64,000 nucleotides of DNA, taken from positions 2,170,001 to 2,234,000 of the forward strand of contig NZ_CP151792.1 of the NCBI RefSeq assembly GCF_038446525.1, given 5' to 3'. Below the pieces are notes generated by a model. It did no database searches, was not told the DNA's origin, and saw only the letters and a program-made list of their open reading frames with translations. A program made the translations under genes and the position numbers. Source of the DNA: Methanolobus sp. ZRKC5. Its GTDB lineage: Archaea; Halobacteriota; Methanosarcinia; Methanosarcinales; Methanosarcinaceae. Positions 34,809 to 42,812 of this stretch are shown piece by piece (position 1 is the first letter of the stretch; each line of letters starts with the position of its first letter).

Positions 34809-35110
34809 TTTAATCACTCGAGTTCAAAATATTATTCAATAAGCGTTTTGTTTCTTATCTACCCTTAATCATGTTTTTCTATTTTAACTATTGTATAACT
34901 GTGGGGGACGTTTAAAGATATACCAAATACTTTTTGACAAATACCCTTTTATTTATGGCAGACTAGTACAGTACTGCTATCTATTACGAGGATTAGATTC
35001 ATTCCTCGTACTAAGTATTATATATTTATAGTCTCATGGAATAATTAAAATACATAGTGCATATATTAAAATCACATAAGTGGTATTTTGCATATTCAAG
35101 GAGCTTAGTT
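34809..35110. other. Divergent promoter region, aldolase / antiporter
   Basis: AT-rich. Contains an 8-bp inverted repeat TACGAGGA-N10-TCCTCGTA (34985-35010), directly followed by TATA-like ttatatatttatag (about 35018-35031). It could be an operator or a 5' hairpin for the antiporter gene; no gene is seen. Confidence 0.5.
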
Positions 35111-36946
35111 GTGGAGTCGATACATCTTCTGGAAATTGTAGTTTCTGTGCTTTTTATGAGCATGATTGCCCAGACACTTAGCAAACACTTTAAAGTGCCT
35201 GTTATTATGTTCCTTCTACTGGAAGGAATACTTGTTGGACCTGAAGTGCTGAATTTTATAGATCCGCATATGTTCGGTGATGGGCTTACTGCCATTGTAT
35301 CCTTATCAGTTGCAGTGATTGTTTTTGATGGTGGTCTTCATATTGATGTGAAGAGTATCAGGCCTATACAGAGGACTGCTCTGAAACTCACAACAATTGG
35401 TGTACTGATTACCTTTGCTGGTGCGACACTTGTAACATATCTTCTGTTAGCTGTTCCCTTTAAACTGGCAGCACTTTTCGGAGCTCTGGTAGCTGCAACC
35501 GGTCCTACGGTGATCACACCACTTGTACGAAACATACATGTGAATCACAAAGTTAGTAAGATTCTTGAAATAGAGGGTGTTTTTAATGACGCAGCCAGCG
35601 TCATCCTTGCAGCATTTATGTTCGAATGGATAGTTTCGCAGCTAACTGGATTCAGTGCTGTTCTTTTCATTCTCCAGAGGCTTGTTATAGGTATTGTCAT
35701 AGGTATGGCCAGTGGTCATATCCTGAAACGTTTTCTTTCAAGCGATTCCCTTGTGACTGATCAGACTGCCAGACTGTTTACTTTAACGATGGTAATAACC
35801 ACTTATGTTGTGTCTGAGTTACTAGGCAATGAGTCTGGTATTCTTGCCGTTGCAGTTTTCGGAATCTTTACTGGTACCTCCAGTATTCCTCACAAGCAGG
35901 CTCTAAAAGAGTTCAAATCAGATCTTGTGATGCTAATGCTGTCTATAATTTTTATACTTCTTGCAGCCATGCTCAAATTCGAGGATATTATAGGTATTGG
36001 GCTAAACGGGATTATAGTTGTCCTGTTATTGATCGTTTTGGTACGTCCTCTGGCTGTATTTGGTTCAACAGCAAACTCTCGTCTTAGAAGGAATGAGAAA
36101 TTATTTATTTCATTCATTGGTCCAAGGGGTGTTGTACCAGCATCCATTGCAACCTATTTTGCCATTAAACTGGATTCTTTCAATATACTGGGTGGTCAGA
36201 TGCTGGTTGGACTGGTATTTCTGACCGTTATCATTACAGTCATAACAACCGGCACTTTAGCAAGAAGAGTAGCCAATCTTTTAGGAGTTATACCAATGGA
36301 AATCCTTATTATCGGAGGCGGAGAGGTTGGGAAGATCCTGGCCGAGAGATTTGAAAAGCGAGGCGAGAATGTAGTTGTAGTAGACAGTTCCGGGGATAGG
36401 TGTCAACGTATGTTGAAACAGGGTATACGTGTGGTTCATGGCGATGCCGAGGATATTAATGTTCTTAAGGCGGCAGGAATAGAAAAAGCCAAGTACATAG
36501 TTGCTACCACAGATCAGGACAATACGAATCTTCTGGTATCTCAGATAGCAAAGAGTAAGTTCAACCTGAAGGATGATCAGATAGTTGCAAGGGTCAACAA
36601 TGTTGAGAACCTGCATGCATTCTGGGATCTCTCTATACGTTCAATGAGTCCTCAGATGACCACAGCTCTTGTTCTGGATAACATGGTCGGAAAACCCTCT
36701 ATGTTTTCCATGTGTGAAGTCGGAGAGGAAGGGGAGATCCTTGAGGCAAGGGTCACAAATCCCAAGGTCGCAGGCAAAGCCATAAAGGAGTTATCACTTC
36801 CTGAGGGCAGTCTGTTGCTGATGATTAGGAGAGGTGATAAGTCGCATATTGCAAATGGCAACCTTGTTCTGGAGTATGATGATCTTGTTACTGTAATTGG
36901 TGAAGATGGTGCTGCACAGGAAGTTGTAGATCTCCTTCATAAATGA
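35111..36946 (+). CDS. Cation:proton antiporter with RCK (TrkA-N/TrkA-C) domains
   Basis: About 611 residues. The first 400 form a CPA-type antiporter with some 12 helices (LLLEGILVGPEVLNF, AVIVFDGGLHIDVKSI, LVAATGPTVITPLVR, GVFNDAASVILAAF with the Asp typical of Na+/H+ exchangers). Residues 410-530 are an RCK-N Rossmann domain (LIIGGGEVGKILAERFEKRG, VVHGDAEDINVLKAAGI), then RCK-C. Such proteins exchange Na+ or K+ for H+ under nucleotide, and perhaps c-di-AMP, control. GTG start at 35111 with AAGGAG seven bases upstream; the longer frame from 35057 lacks a ribosome binding site. Confidence 0.88.
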   Translation: MESIHLLEIVVSVLFMSMIAQTLSKHFKVPVIMFLLLEGILVGPEVLNFIDPHMFGDGLTAIVSLSVAVIVFDGGLHIDVKSIRPIQRTALKLTTIGVLITFAGATLVTYLLLAVPFKLAALFGALVAATGPTVITPLVRNIHVNHKVSKILEIEGVFNDAASVILAAFMFEWIVSQLTGFSAVLFILQRLVIGIVIGMASGHILKRFLSSDSLVTDQTARLFTLTMVITTYVVSELLGNESGILAVAVFGIFTGTSSIPHKQALKEFKSDLVMLMLSIIFILLAAMLKFEDIIGIGLNGIIVVLLLIVLVRPLAVFGSTANSRLRRNEKLFISFIGPRGVVPASIATYFAIKLDSFNILGGQMLVGLVFLTVIITVITTGTLARRVANLLGVIPMEILIIGGGEVGKILAERFEKRGENVVVVDSSGDRCQRMLKQGIRVVHGDAEDINVLKAAGIEKAKYIVATTDQDNTNLLVSQIAKSKFNLKDDQIVARVNNVENLHAFWDLSIRSMSPQMTTALVLDNMVGKPSMFSMCEVGEEGEILEARVTNPKVAGKAIKELSLPEGSLLLMIRRGDKSHIANGNLVLEYDDLVTVIGEDGAAQEVVDLLHK

Positions 36947-37084
36947 GTTCGATAATTCTCACACATCTTCCTTTTTTATTTATATATTACTTTCACCTTG
37001 CTCACAACTCAATTATATATGGTTGAAGCATACAGATAAATTGCCTCTCAAGAAGAACCAAACAAGAGGCTTGAGGATTTAACT

Positions 37085-38014
37085 ATGAAACAATTAGCAC
37101 AGGAAATTAGTTCCAGGTTCCATGAACTTGGAGTGGAGATCCCTATTGGGGATATTGAAGAACGCCTTGACAAAATGATAACAAAGTTCAAGGTTCCAAA
37201 GGAAGAAGCACGCAGAAGTGTTGTTAACTACTTTTTAAAATCATACAATATTAATAGGGGCGAGTTTTACACCGGCCAGACAGAATCACCCACGGTTAAT
37301 ATTTCTGACATAACGGAAGATGGAAAATGGGTCAATGTCCGGGGAAAGATTGTCCAGCTATGGGACAACACTCATGAATCAATATCTCAGGTGGGTCTTA
37401 TCGGGGATGAGACTGGAACCATCAAATTCACACTTTGGAAAAGTGCTGCAGCACCTACTGTTGAAGAAAGTAAAAGCTACATATTCAGGAACGTAGTTGT
37501 AAATGAGTGGAATGGGAAATTCCAATTGAATGTTAATAAGAGCAGTTCTATCGAGTCCCTTGATGAAGATATCGAAGTAGGGACTACTACTGTTGAGTTC
37601 AAAGGTGCCATGGTGGACATTCAGTCCGGTTCAGGCCTCATAAAAAGGTGTCCGGAGTGCAACCGTGCATTGACAAAGGGAGCCTGTATGGAGCACGGTA
37701 AGGTGGATGGCGTCTATGATCTTCGTATTAAGGCAGTTATGGATGATGGTGCTTCTATACAGGATACTATACTAAAAAGAGACCTGGTCGAAGAGATTAC
37801 TGATATGACGCTTGAAAATGCAATTGCCCTTGCAGCAGATGCCCTTGATCAGGGAGTTGTCCTTGAGCAAATGAAAAATTTACTTGTGGGCAAATACTAC
37901 ATTGTAAGCGGATCCAAAATCGAAAGATATCTTCTTGCAGAGTCCATTACTCCTGTGTTCTCACTGGAGCAGTCTGAATTGGATGAATTAATAGCTGCAG
38001 CAGAGGTGATCTGA
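37085..38014 (+). CDS. Replication protein A, zinc-finger type (RPA paralogue 2)
   Basis: A 309-residue protein: helical N-terminus (1-60), OB fold (GKWVNVRGKIVQLWDNTHES, GTIKFTLWKS), and a C-terminal OB fold holding the zinc finger CPECNRALTKGACMEHG (about 189-205). Shorter than the paralogue at 30766, with one OB fold fewer. It binds single-stranded DNA in replication or repair. GAGG precedes the ATG. The next gene starts one base after the stop. Confidence 0.92.
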   Translation: MKQLAQEISSRFHELGVEIPIGDIEERLDKMITKFKVPKEEARRSVVNYFLKSYNINRGEFYTGQTESPTVNISDITEDGKWVNVRGKIVQLWDNTHESISQVGLIGDETGTIKFTLWKSAAAPTVEESKSYIFRNVVVNEWNGKFQLNVNKSSSIESLDEDIEVGTTTVEFKGAMVDIQSGSGLIKRCPECNRALTKGACMEHGKVDGVYDLRIKAVMDDGASIQDTILKRDLVEEITDMTLENAIALAADALDQGVVLEQMKNLLVGKYYIVSGSKIERYLLAESITPVFSLEQSELDELIAAAEVI

Positions 38015-38581
38015 ATGGTTGGTTATACAAGGGAAGTTGCCAGAAGGATATTTGCTCAGGAGTTCAGGGAGTCCAATCTAAGTTTCAAGGATGGGGATGA
38101 TCAATATGCTCCACAGTATCTTCTGACGCCAACCGGTGCGAAGGTCAATCGTATATTCATTATCGGTACATTAATTGAGAAAGAAGATATTGGTGCGGAT
38201 TCTGAATATTGGCGTGGTCGGGTTACAGATCCAACTGGCTCTTTTCTGATATATGCAGGACAATACCAGCCCGAAGCTGCTCAGGTACTTGCCGAATGTG
38301 AGACTCCTGCATTTGTTGCTGTGGTCGGCAAGCCAAGTACTTATACTACAGGTGAGGGTGATGTACTTACTTCTGTTCGTCCTGAGTCACTCTATATCGT
38401 GGATGGCCAGACTCGTGATATGTGGGTATTAGAAACGGCAAAATGTACTCTTGATAGACTCAGTACTCTCGATGGTACATCTGCCAATGCACAGCGGGCA
38501 AAAGAATATTATAATCCTGACACCGGGCATTATTCTTCAATGGTTGCCCAGGCGCTGCACTCCTTAAAAGAAAGTTATTGA
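38015..38581 (+). CDS. RPA-associated protein (COG3390 type), paralogue 2
   Basis: A 188-residue OB-fold protein (TREVARRIFAQEFRES, KVNRIFIIGTLIEKED, WRGRVTDPTGSFLIYAGQYQP, SVRPESLYIVDGQTRD) paired with the RPA just upstream. It lacks the extra C-terminal domain of the paralogue at 32073. A GC-poor hairpin (ggggc/gccc) and T run follow at about 38592-38619. Confidence 0.9.
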   Translation: MVGYTREVARRIFAQEFRESNLSFKDGDDQYAPQYLLTPTGAKVNRIFIIGTLIEKEDIGADSEYWRGRVTDPTGSFLIYAGQYQPEAAQVLAECETPAFVAVVGKPSTYTTGEGDVLTSVRPESLYIVDGQTRDMWVLETAKCTLDRLSTLDGTSANAQRAKEYYNPDTGHYSSMVAQALHSLKESY

Positions 38582-38674
38582 TGCCATTTTTGGGGCATAT
38601 TTTTGCCCTTTTCTTTTTTGCCTGACCAAAAGTACCATATGTGACCCGAGCGTTGTAAATTCTGTGGGTGTTAC

Positions 38675-38908
38675 ATGAAAACTTATCTGTTACTCTGGTT
38701 TAACAGCAACGGTTCAATGCCCTCTGAAGTGAACAGGAGTCTTATGTCCCTTGGGTTCAAACAAGTTCAGGGGAATTATGACTATGTTTATGACTGGGGC
38801 AACAATGTAGATCTGGATGAGATTCTTTTATTCACTGATAAGGTCCAGATGACATTGAAAGGTACGGGCGTGATGTTTAAAACAGAAACCGTAAACGGTC
38901 AGAATTAG
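38675..38908 (+). CDS. Small conserved hypothetical protein (77 aa)
   Basis: MKTYLLLWFNSNGSMPSEVN, then GFKQVQGNYDYVYDWGNNVD and ILLFTDKVQMTLKGTGVMFK. Mixed alpha-beta, like small ferredoxin-fold proteins found in methanogens; function unknown. GTGGGTG lies ahead of the ATG. It converges with the phosphodiesterase gene, 5 bp apart. Confidence 0.75.
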   Translation: MKTYLLLWFNSNGSMPSEVNRSLMSLGFKQVQGNYDYVYDWGNNVDLDEILLFTDKVQMTLKGTGVMFKTETVNGQN

Positions 38909-38913
38909 CTGGA

Positions 38914-39447
38914 TTACTTGCTTTCCTCGCCAAGTTTGCGGGAAAAGTCAATATATCCACAGGATTGACCTGTTATTGGTATGATCTTTGTTTCTATTGA
39001 GCCATTTTTAATTTGCAGTTCGACTGCACATGGGTCAGACATCCTCGGTTTTGTGGGTGATCCCGGGCAAATAATGAGGACATCACTTTTTTCAATAATT
39101 GGTCTGTGAAGGTGTCCGAACACAAGAACATCTACTCCCATTTCAAGAGCCATGTATCTTGTTGCAGTGTAATCAACAATAGAAAGTGCAGCTTCATGAA
39201 TTACTCCTATCTTAATTCCTTCCACTTCAAAGACCAGTTTTTCCGGCAGGAGTTCTTTTACGGAAGGTTCATCAGAATTTCCGTGCACTGCTTTAAGTTT
39301 CCCTGTAGCATTGAGTGCTTTGAAAAAAGCTAATGAATCAAAATCGCCGGCATGGACTATCATATTATACTGGTCGAAAACGTCAGATAGATAAGCAGGA
39401 ATACTTTCTGTTTCCAAATGCGTGTCCGATACCAGTATCATTTTCAT
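38914..39447 (-). CDS. YfcE/MJ0936-type metallophosphoesterase
   Basis: A 177-residue calcineurin-fold phosphoesterase with all metal motifs: LVSDTHLE, HAGDFDS, VHGNSDEP, GVIHEA, VFGHLHRP and NPGS-like CPGSPTKPR. Relatives hydrolyse bis-pNPP and sometimes 2',3'-cAMP; the physiological substrate is unknown. It follows the regulator gene at 39466 on the same strand with an 18-bp gap. Confidence 0.92.
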   Translation of the reverse strand: MKMILVSDTHLETESIPAYLSDVFDQYNMIVHAGDFDSLAFFKALNATGKLKAVHGNSDEPSVKELLPEKLVFEVEGIKIGVIHEAALSIVDYTATRYMALEMGVDVLVFGHLHRPIIEKSDVLIICPGSPTKPRMSDPCAVELQIKNGSIETKIIPITGQSCGYIDFSRKLGEESK

Positions 39448-39465
39448 ATGATCATCTTCATCCGG

Positions 39466-40254
39466 TCATTGTATACTAAGGTCAACAAGTTCGTATTCAA
39501 GATCTTCAGCTTCAAGCCTGCTCAGGATGGTTGGCACTTCTTCATCAATAGCAAGTACAAGTGAAGAAATGCCGTGATATGCGGCTTCAATTACTGACTC
39601 CTTTGCCCCGAACATTACGTGTGGTTCAAGGCCAATTCTTCTCAGGGATATAAGTGACTCAACCCCCACTGTTGCAATATATGATTTGGATTTAGCAAGG
39701 GATCTTAAACGTTCTACATCAACATTATGTGATCCGCCCCGCTCAACTCTTGGTATTTTGCAAATTGTAATGCTTGCATTCTCAAGATCAATAAGGCCCA
39801 TGAGGTCGGTAACACCCACATCATCCCCTTTCTTTGCACTTGAAATTGTTGTTCCGGTTGCGTTAGTCACACCCGTTGTACTTACATAAAGTAAACCATT
39901 ATCCATTTTGAGGTAGACCTCTTTTCCTTTTTCAAGGTCTTCCTCGGCAATTGCAGTCCAGGTAGATACATGGCTTATTATATCGCTCATTACGTAGCGT
40001 GCATATCTCTTCATGTCTGCGGCATTTTCAAGTACCCATTCAACACCTACTTTTGTAATTCTGTAGCGAACTCTCCCTTCAGAATAGACCAGACCTTCTG
40101 CGACAAGTTCTTTGATGTATTCAGATACTGCCTGGGGTGTAACTCCTATTTTTTCAGCAATTTCCTTTTGTCTTACATTAGGCTGATGCGCAGCTACTTC
40201 TATTAGTATCTGGAATTTGGTTATGCCGCTTTTGCTATGAAGAAGTTCTATCAT
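39466..40254 (-). CDS. Winged-helix transcriptional regulator (MarR-like, DUF7839-type tail)
   Basis: A 262-residue protein. Residues 10-75 are a winged helix (KFQILIEVAAHQPNVRQKEIAEKIGVTPQ-type start, then YIKELVAEGLVYSEGRVRYRIT). A larger C-terminal domain (KMDNGLLYVSTTGVTNATGT, IVDLMGLIDLENASITICK-like) resembles Methanosarcina MarR-like proteins of unknown ligand. It overlaps the ArsR-like gene by 4 bp, and the phosphoesterase follows. Confidence 0.82.
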   Translation of the reverse strand: MIELLHSKSGITKFQILIEVAAHQPNVRQKEIAEKIGVTPQAVSEYIKELVAEGLVYSEGRVRYRITKVGVEWVLENAADMKRYARYVMSDIISHVSTWTAIAEEDLEKGKEVYLKMDNGLLYVSTTGVTNATGTTISSAKKGDDVGVTDLMGLIDLENASITICKIPRVERGGSHNVDVERLRSLAKSKSYIATVGVESLISLRRIGLEPHVMFGAKESVIEAAYHGISSLVLAIDEEVPTILSRLEAEDLEYELVDLSIQ

Positions 40255-40766
40255 TCTGCTTCTCCGCCCAGAAGTACCTTGAGTCTTTGTCCCATAACTG
40301 TGAGTTTATCAGACCTGCGGGCAACCGCACGAATGTATAACGGACTCTTGGTCAATGCTCTTGTAAGACTGCTCATAGAATCGTTTCCCTGTTCAACTAG
40401 CTTCTCAAGTTCTTCAATAGCATCCTTCACTTCTTCATAAGGCATAAAAGTGAGCATAATAATGTCACTCATGTCTTCGAAAGAGCATTGGAAATTTGTC
40501 TGGACTTTAGAATAGGATGCGCGGTATTCCTTTTCAGGGGTCTTACCAGGTTCCGGCATATGCCACTGGCTTTCTATCAAACCACTTTTTTTGAGAATAT
40601 TGATGCTTTTAGTAACATCACTACCTAAAAGCTCTTCAAGTTCTTCCTTTGTCATCCATAGGCTCAGAAGTGAATCAAATACTTTTTTGTGTCTCTGGGA
40701 TCCAAAAACCTGAAGCAGAGGTACGAGTTCGGAGGGGTCATTAATAATTCTTGTTCGTTTACTCAT
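40251..40766 (-). CDS. ArsR-like regulator
   Basis: A 171-residue protein with an N-terminal winged helix (VPLLQVFGSQRHKKVFDSLL, WMTKEELEELLGSDVTKSIN, LKKSGLIESQW) and a helical C-terminal part (EDMSDIIMLTFMPYEEVKDA). First gene of a three-gene minus-strand unit with the MarR-like regulator and the phosphoesterase. Target unknown. Confidence 0.78.
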   Translation of the reverse strand: MSKRTRIINDPSELVPLLQVFGSQRHKKVFDSLLSLWMTKEELEELLGSDVTKSINILKKSGLIESQWHMPEPGKTPEKEYRASYSKVQTNFQCSFEDMSDIIMLTFMPYEEVKDAIEELEKLVEQGNDSMSSLTRALTKSPLYIRAVARRSDKLTVMGQRLKVLLGGEAE

Positions 40767-41329
40767 TTGATTACCTCGTCTATGTCAACGGATCTGGTAT
40801 TAATAGCCACATTTGAACTTCTTCCCTTGTTCATGTGAGTAGTCACTGACTACCTATTGTCTATTTTAGTACCTATTATATTGAGGTTTAATTTAATAAA
40901 TGTGTTGTGATTTCATAAAGTTTCGAAATAGATTTCAGCCTTTCTTTCTAGTTGAAAGAAGGAAGTTTATGTGACTGGTCCTTAATGTTCTCATGCAACG
41001 CATAGGTTATAATTGGAAGTGCTATGGTAGCACCTACAAATACCTGGATTTCTTGCTTTTTTTGCAATTTTGCCTCAGGAAACAGCTTTATCTAAATTAC
41101 ATCCTGAAATACGCTCATATGTTCATCCCATGCTAACGGGGGACACATTTTTATTTACCAGATTAATATCATGATAAGCCATTAGTGGTATAGTTTCCAT
41201 CAGACTATGAGGGACTGTAATAACGTCATTATTGCTTTTAAATCTACCTGTATATACTGCGTTTCTTAATTTTCTTTGAAAAGTACCGCTAAATATATCA
41301 GGTTTGTTATCAATTATGGTGCAGTTAAT
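40767..41329. other. Intergenic region with regulatory repeats and one small gene
   Basis: Upstream of the ArsR-like gene lies a palindrome GTAGTC-ACT-GACTAC (about 40838-40852), a likely operator for one of the regulators. The small gene at 40948-41067 follows. From 41068 to 41329 only AT-rich promoter-like sequence is seen. Confidence 0.5.
40948..41067 (-). CDS. Small predicted membrane protein (39 aa)
   Basis: A TTG start at 41067 with GAGG five bases upstream opens a frame encoding MQKKQEIQVFVGATIALPII followed by TYALHENIKDQSHKLPSFN. Residues 7-24 are hydrophobic and could form one helix, flanked by charged ends. No family is recognised. It fills an otherwise empty gap and has a ribosome binding site, which favours a real gene, but coding cannot be proven by eye. 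Confidence 0.45.
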   Translation of the reverse strand: MQKKQEIQVFVGATIALPIITYALHENIKDQSHKLPSFN

Positions 41330-41941
41330 ATGTCTGATACTATTTATCTCCTCATCAACGAAATTCTTAAGGGCAGACAGCTTTCTATCAGTGGTGTTAC
41401 ACGTGAACTGAAAGACAGGGGAATGGATGAGCACCGTCTCGTAATGACTGGCTACCTGCGGGCTCTGAAGGACCTCAATATATTAAATGAAGTTGAGATT
41501 CCTCCTTCCAAGGTTTATAGCATCGTGGAAACCGAGCAAAGTGACAATGAGGATATATATTCTCTCATTGCCGAGCATATAAAACATGTTGAACCTTTTT
41601 TGATGATTCCTGTTGCAGCCTATGTTTTATCAAGAACACTTGACAGGCCTGTATTTAAGGAAGAGTTCATCAGAATGGGCTTGAGTGCAAAGAGCCTGAA
41701 TGATTATCTTGCTTCAGTAAACTGTGCTGTCAGTCCGACGGACAAAAATCCAAAGGAATATGCTGCCGGTATCACAAAAATTAAAATTCCTGTAGGAGAG
41801 CCTGCTTATGAAGTTAAAACTGTGACTGCAGATATCGTAAAGAATTCCAATTGCATACTTTTCAAAATATTAAGGAGTTCTGTTGATCTGGGTGGCCTTA
41901 TTCCTAAAACAAAATCCACTTCCATTACGGATTTTGGATAA
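41330..41941 (+). CDS. Uncharacterised protein with winged-helix N-terminus
   Basis: A 203-residue protein from ATG 41330 (MSDTIYLLINEILKGRQLSI). The first 70 residues look like a winged helix (SGVTRELKDRGMDEHRLVMTG, LRALKDLNILNEVEIPP). The rest is helical then beta, ending IPKTKSTSITDFG. Resembles methanogen proteins of unknown function. The longer frame from 41276 lacks a ribosome binding site. Confidence 0.72.
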   Translation: MSDTIYLLINEILKGRQLSISGVTRELKDRGMDEHRLVMTGYLRALKDLNILNEVEIPPSKVYSIVETEQSDNEDIYSLIAEHIKHVEPFLMIPVAAYVLSRTLDRPVFKEEFIRMGLSAKSLNDYLASVNCAVSPTDKNPKEYAAGITKIKIPVGEPAYEVKTVTADIVKNSNCILFKILRSSVDLGGLIPKTKSTSITDFG

Positions 41942-42013
41942 GCTATTTTCTTTGATGCTTAATAGTAAATAATAAATTGGTTCATAAAATAGGTTGAAAA
42001 GGTTTTGTTTTTT

Positions 42014-42804
42014 ATGAATACTATAAAAGCAGCCTGTATCCAGATGGATATCCTCCATTGCGAAAAAGAAGCAAACATTTCAAAAGCTCTTTTCATGGCA
42101 CGAGAAGCTAAGGCAAAAGGCGCTGATATTCTGATATTTCCTGAAGTGTTTTCAACAGGCTTTTGTTATGAGGATGTGGATAATTCTGCAGAGCCAGAGA
42201 ATGGTGAAACTGTGCGAAAAATGTGTGATTTCTCAAGAGAAAATCAATGCGTCCTTATTTTTTCCTTAATAGAAAAAAAAAAGTTGAAAATGGTTTTAAT
42301 TATTATAATCTAGGTTTGTGCATTGAAGATGGGGAAATCGCAGGAACATATCGTAAAACACATCCTTTCAAAAGTGAAAAACAGTATTTTTCATCAGGAA
42401 GTGAGATTCATCCCGTCAGACTGCTTAAACGGGAAATTACAGTTGGTCTTCAGATATGCTATGAACTACGATTTCCTGAAGTTGCCAGGAAACTTGTTCT
42501 TGAAGGCTCTGACATCCTTGTTACCATTGCCGAGTTTCCTTCACCGCGAGGGCATATATGGCGGTCACTTGCAATAGCCCGCGCAATTGAGAACCAGATA
42601 CCTCATATTGCATGTAACAGGGTAGGGGATGGCCCATCATCCTCTTTTTTCGGAGGTTCCATAATAGTCGACGCTCTGGGTGAGGTCAAAGCAGAATCAG
42701 GTGATGTGGAGTCTGTGATTTTACACCCCATTGAATTTGAAAAAACTCAGAAAATAAGGGACATGATTCCTGTACTGAAGGACCGTCGTCCAGATCTTTA
42801 TTGA
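42014..42804 (+). CDS. Carbon-nitrogen hydrolase (nitrilase/omega-amidase type), split by a frameshift
   Basis: Two overlapping frames together encode a full-length nitrilase-family protein (about 263 residues). The first half (to 42283) has AACIQMDIL and catalytic Glu in ILIFPEVFSTGF; the second has the catalytic Lys in AGTYRKTHPFKSEKQYF and Cys in GLQICYELRFPEVAR, then RAIENQIPHIACNRVG. The frames meet at a run of ten A (42274-42283). A -1 slip there, on A AAA AAG, fuses SLIEKKK to VENGFNYYNLGLC exactly as family alignment demands; one extra A would do the same. So this is a sequencing error, a recent frameshift, or recoding. Substrate unknown. Confidence 0.85.
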
Positions 42805-42812
42805 GGTACTAA

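Noticed and set aside
41019-41033. Hairpin GTGCTA-TGG-TAGCAC as operator or terminator
   Set aside because: It lies inside the frame of the small membrane protein candidate, with no T run or promoter beside it.
41123-41434. 103-codon minus-strand ORF
   Set aside because: Mostly antisense to the winged-helix protein at 41330, with no ribosome binding site seen.
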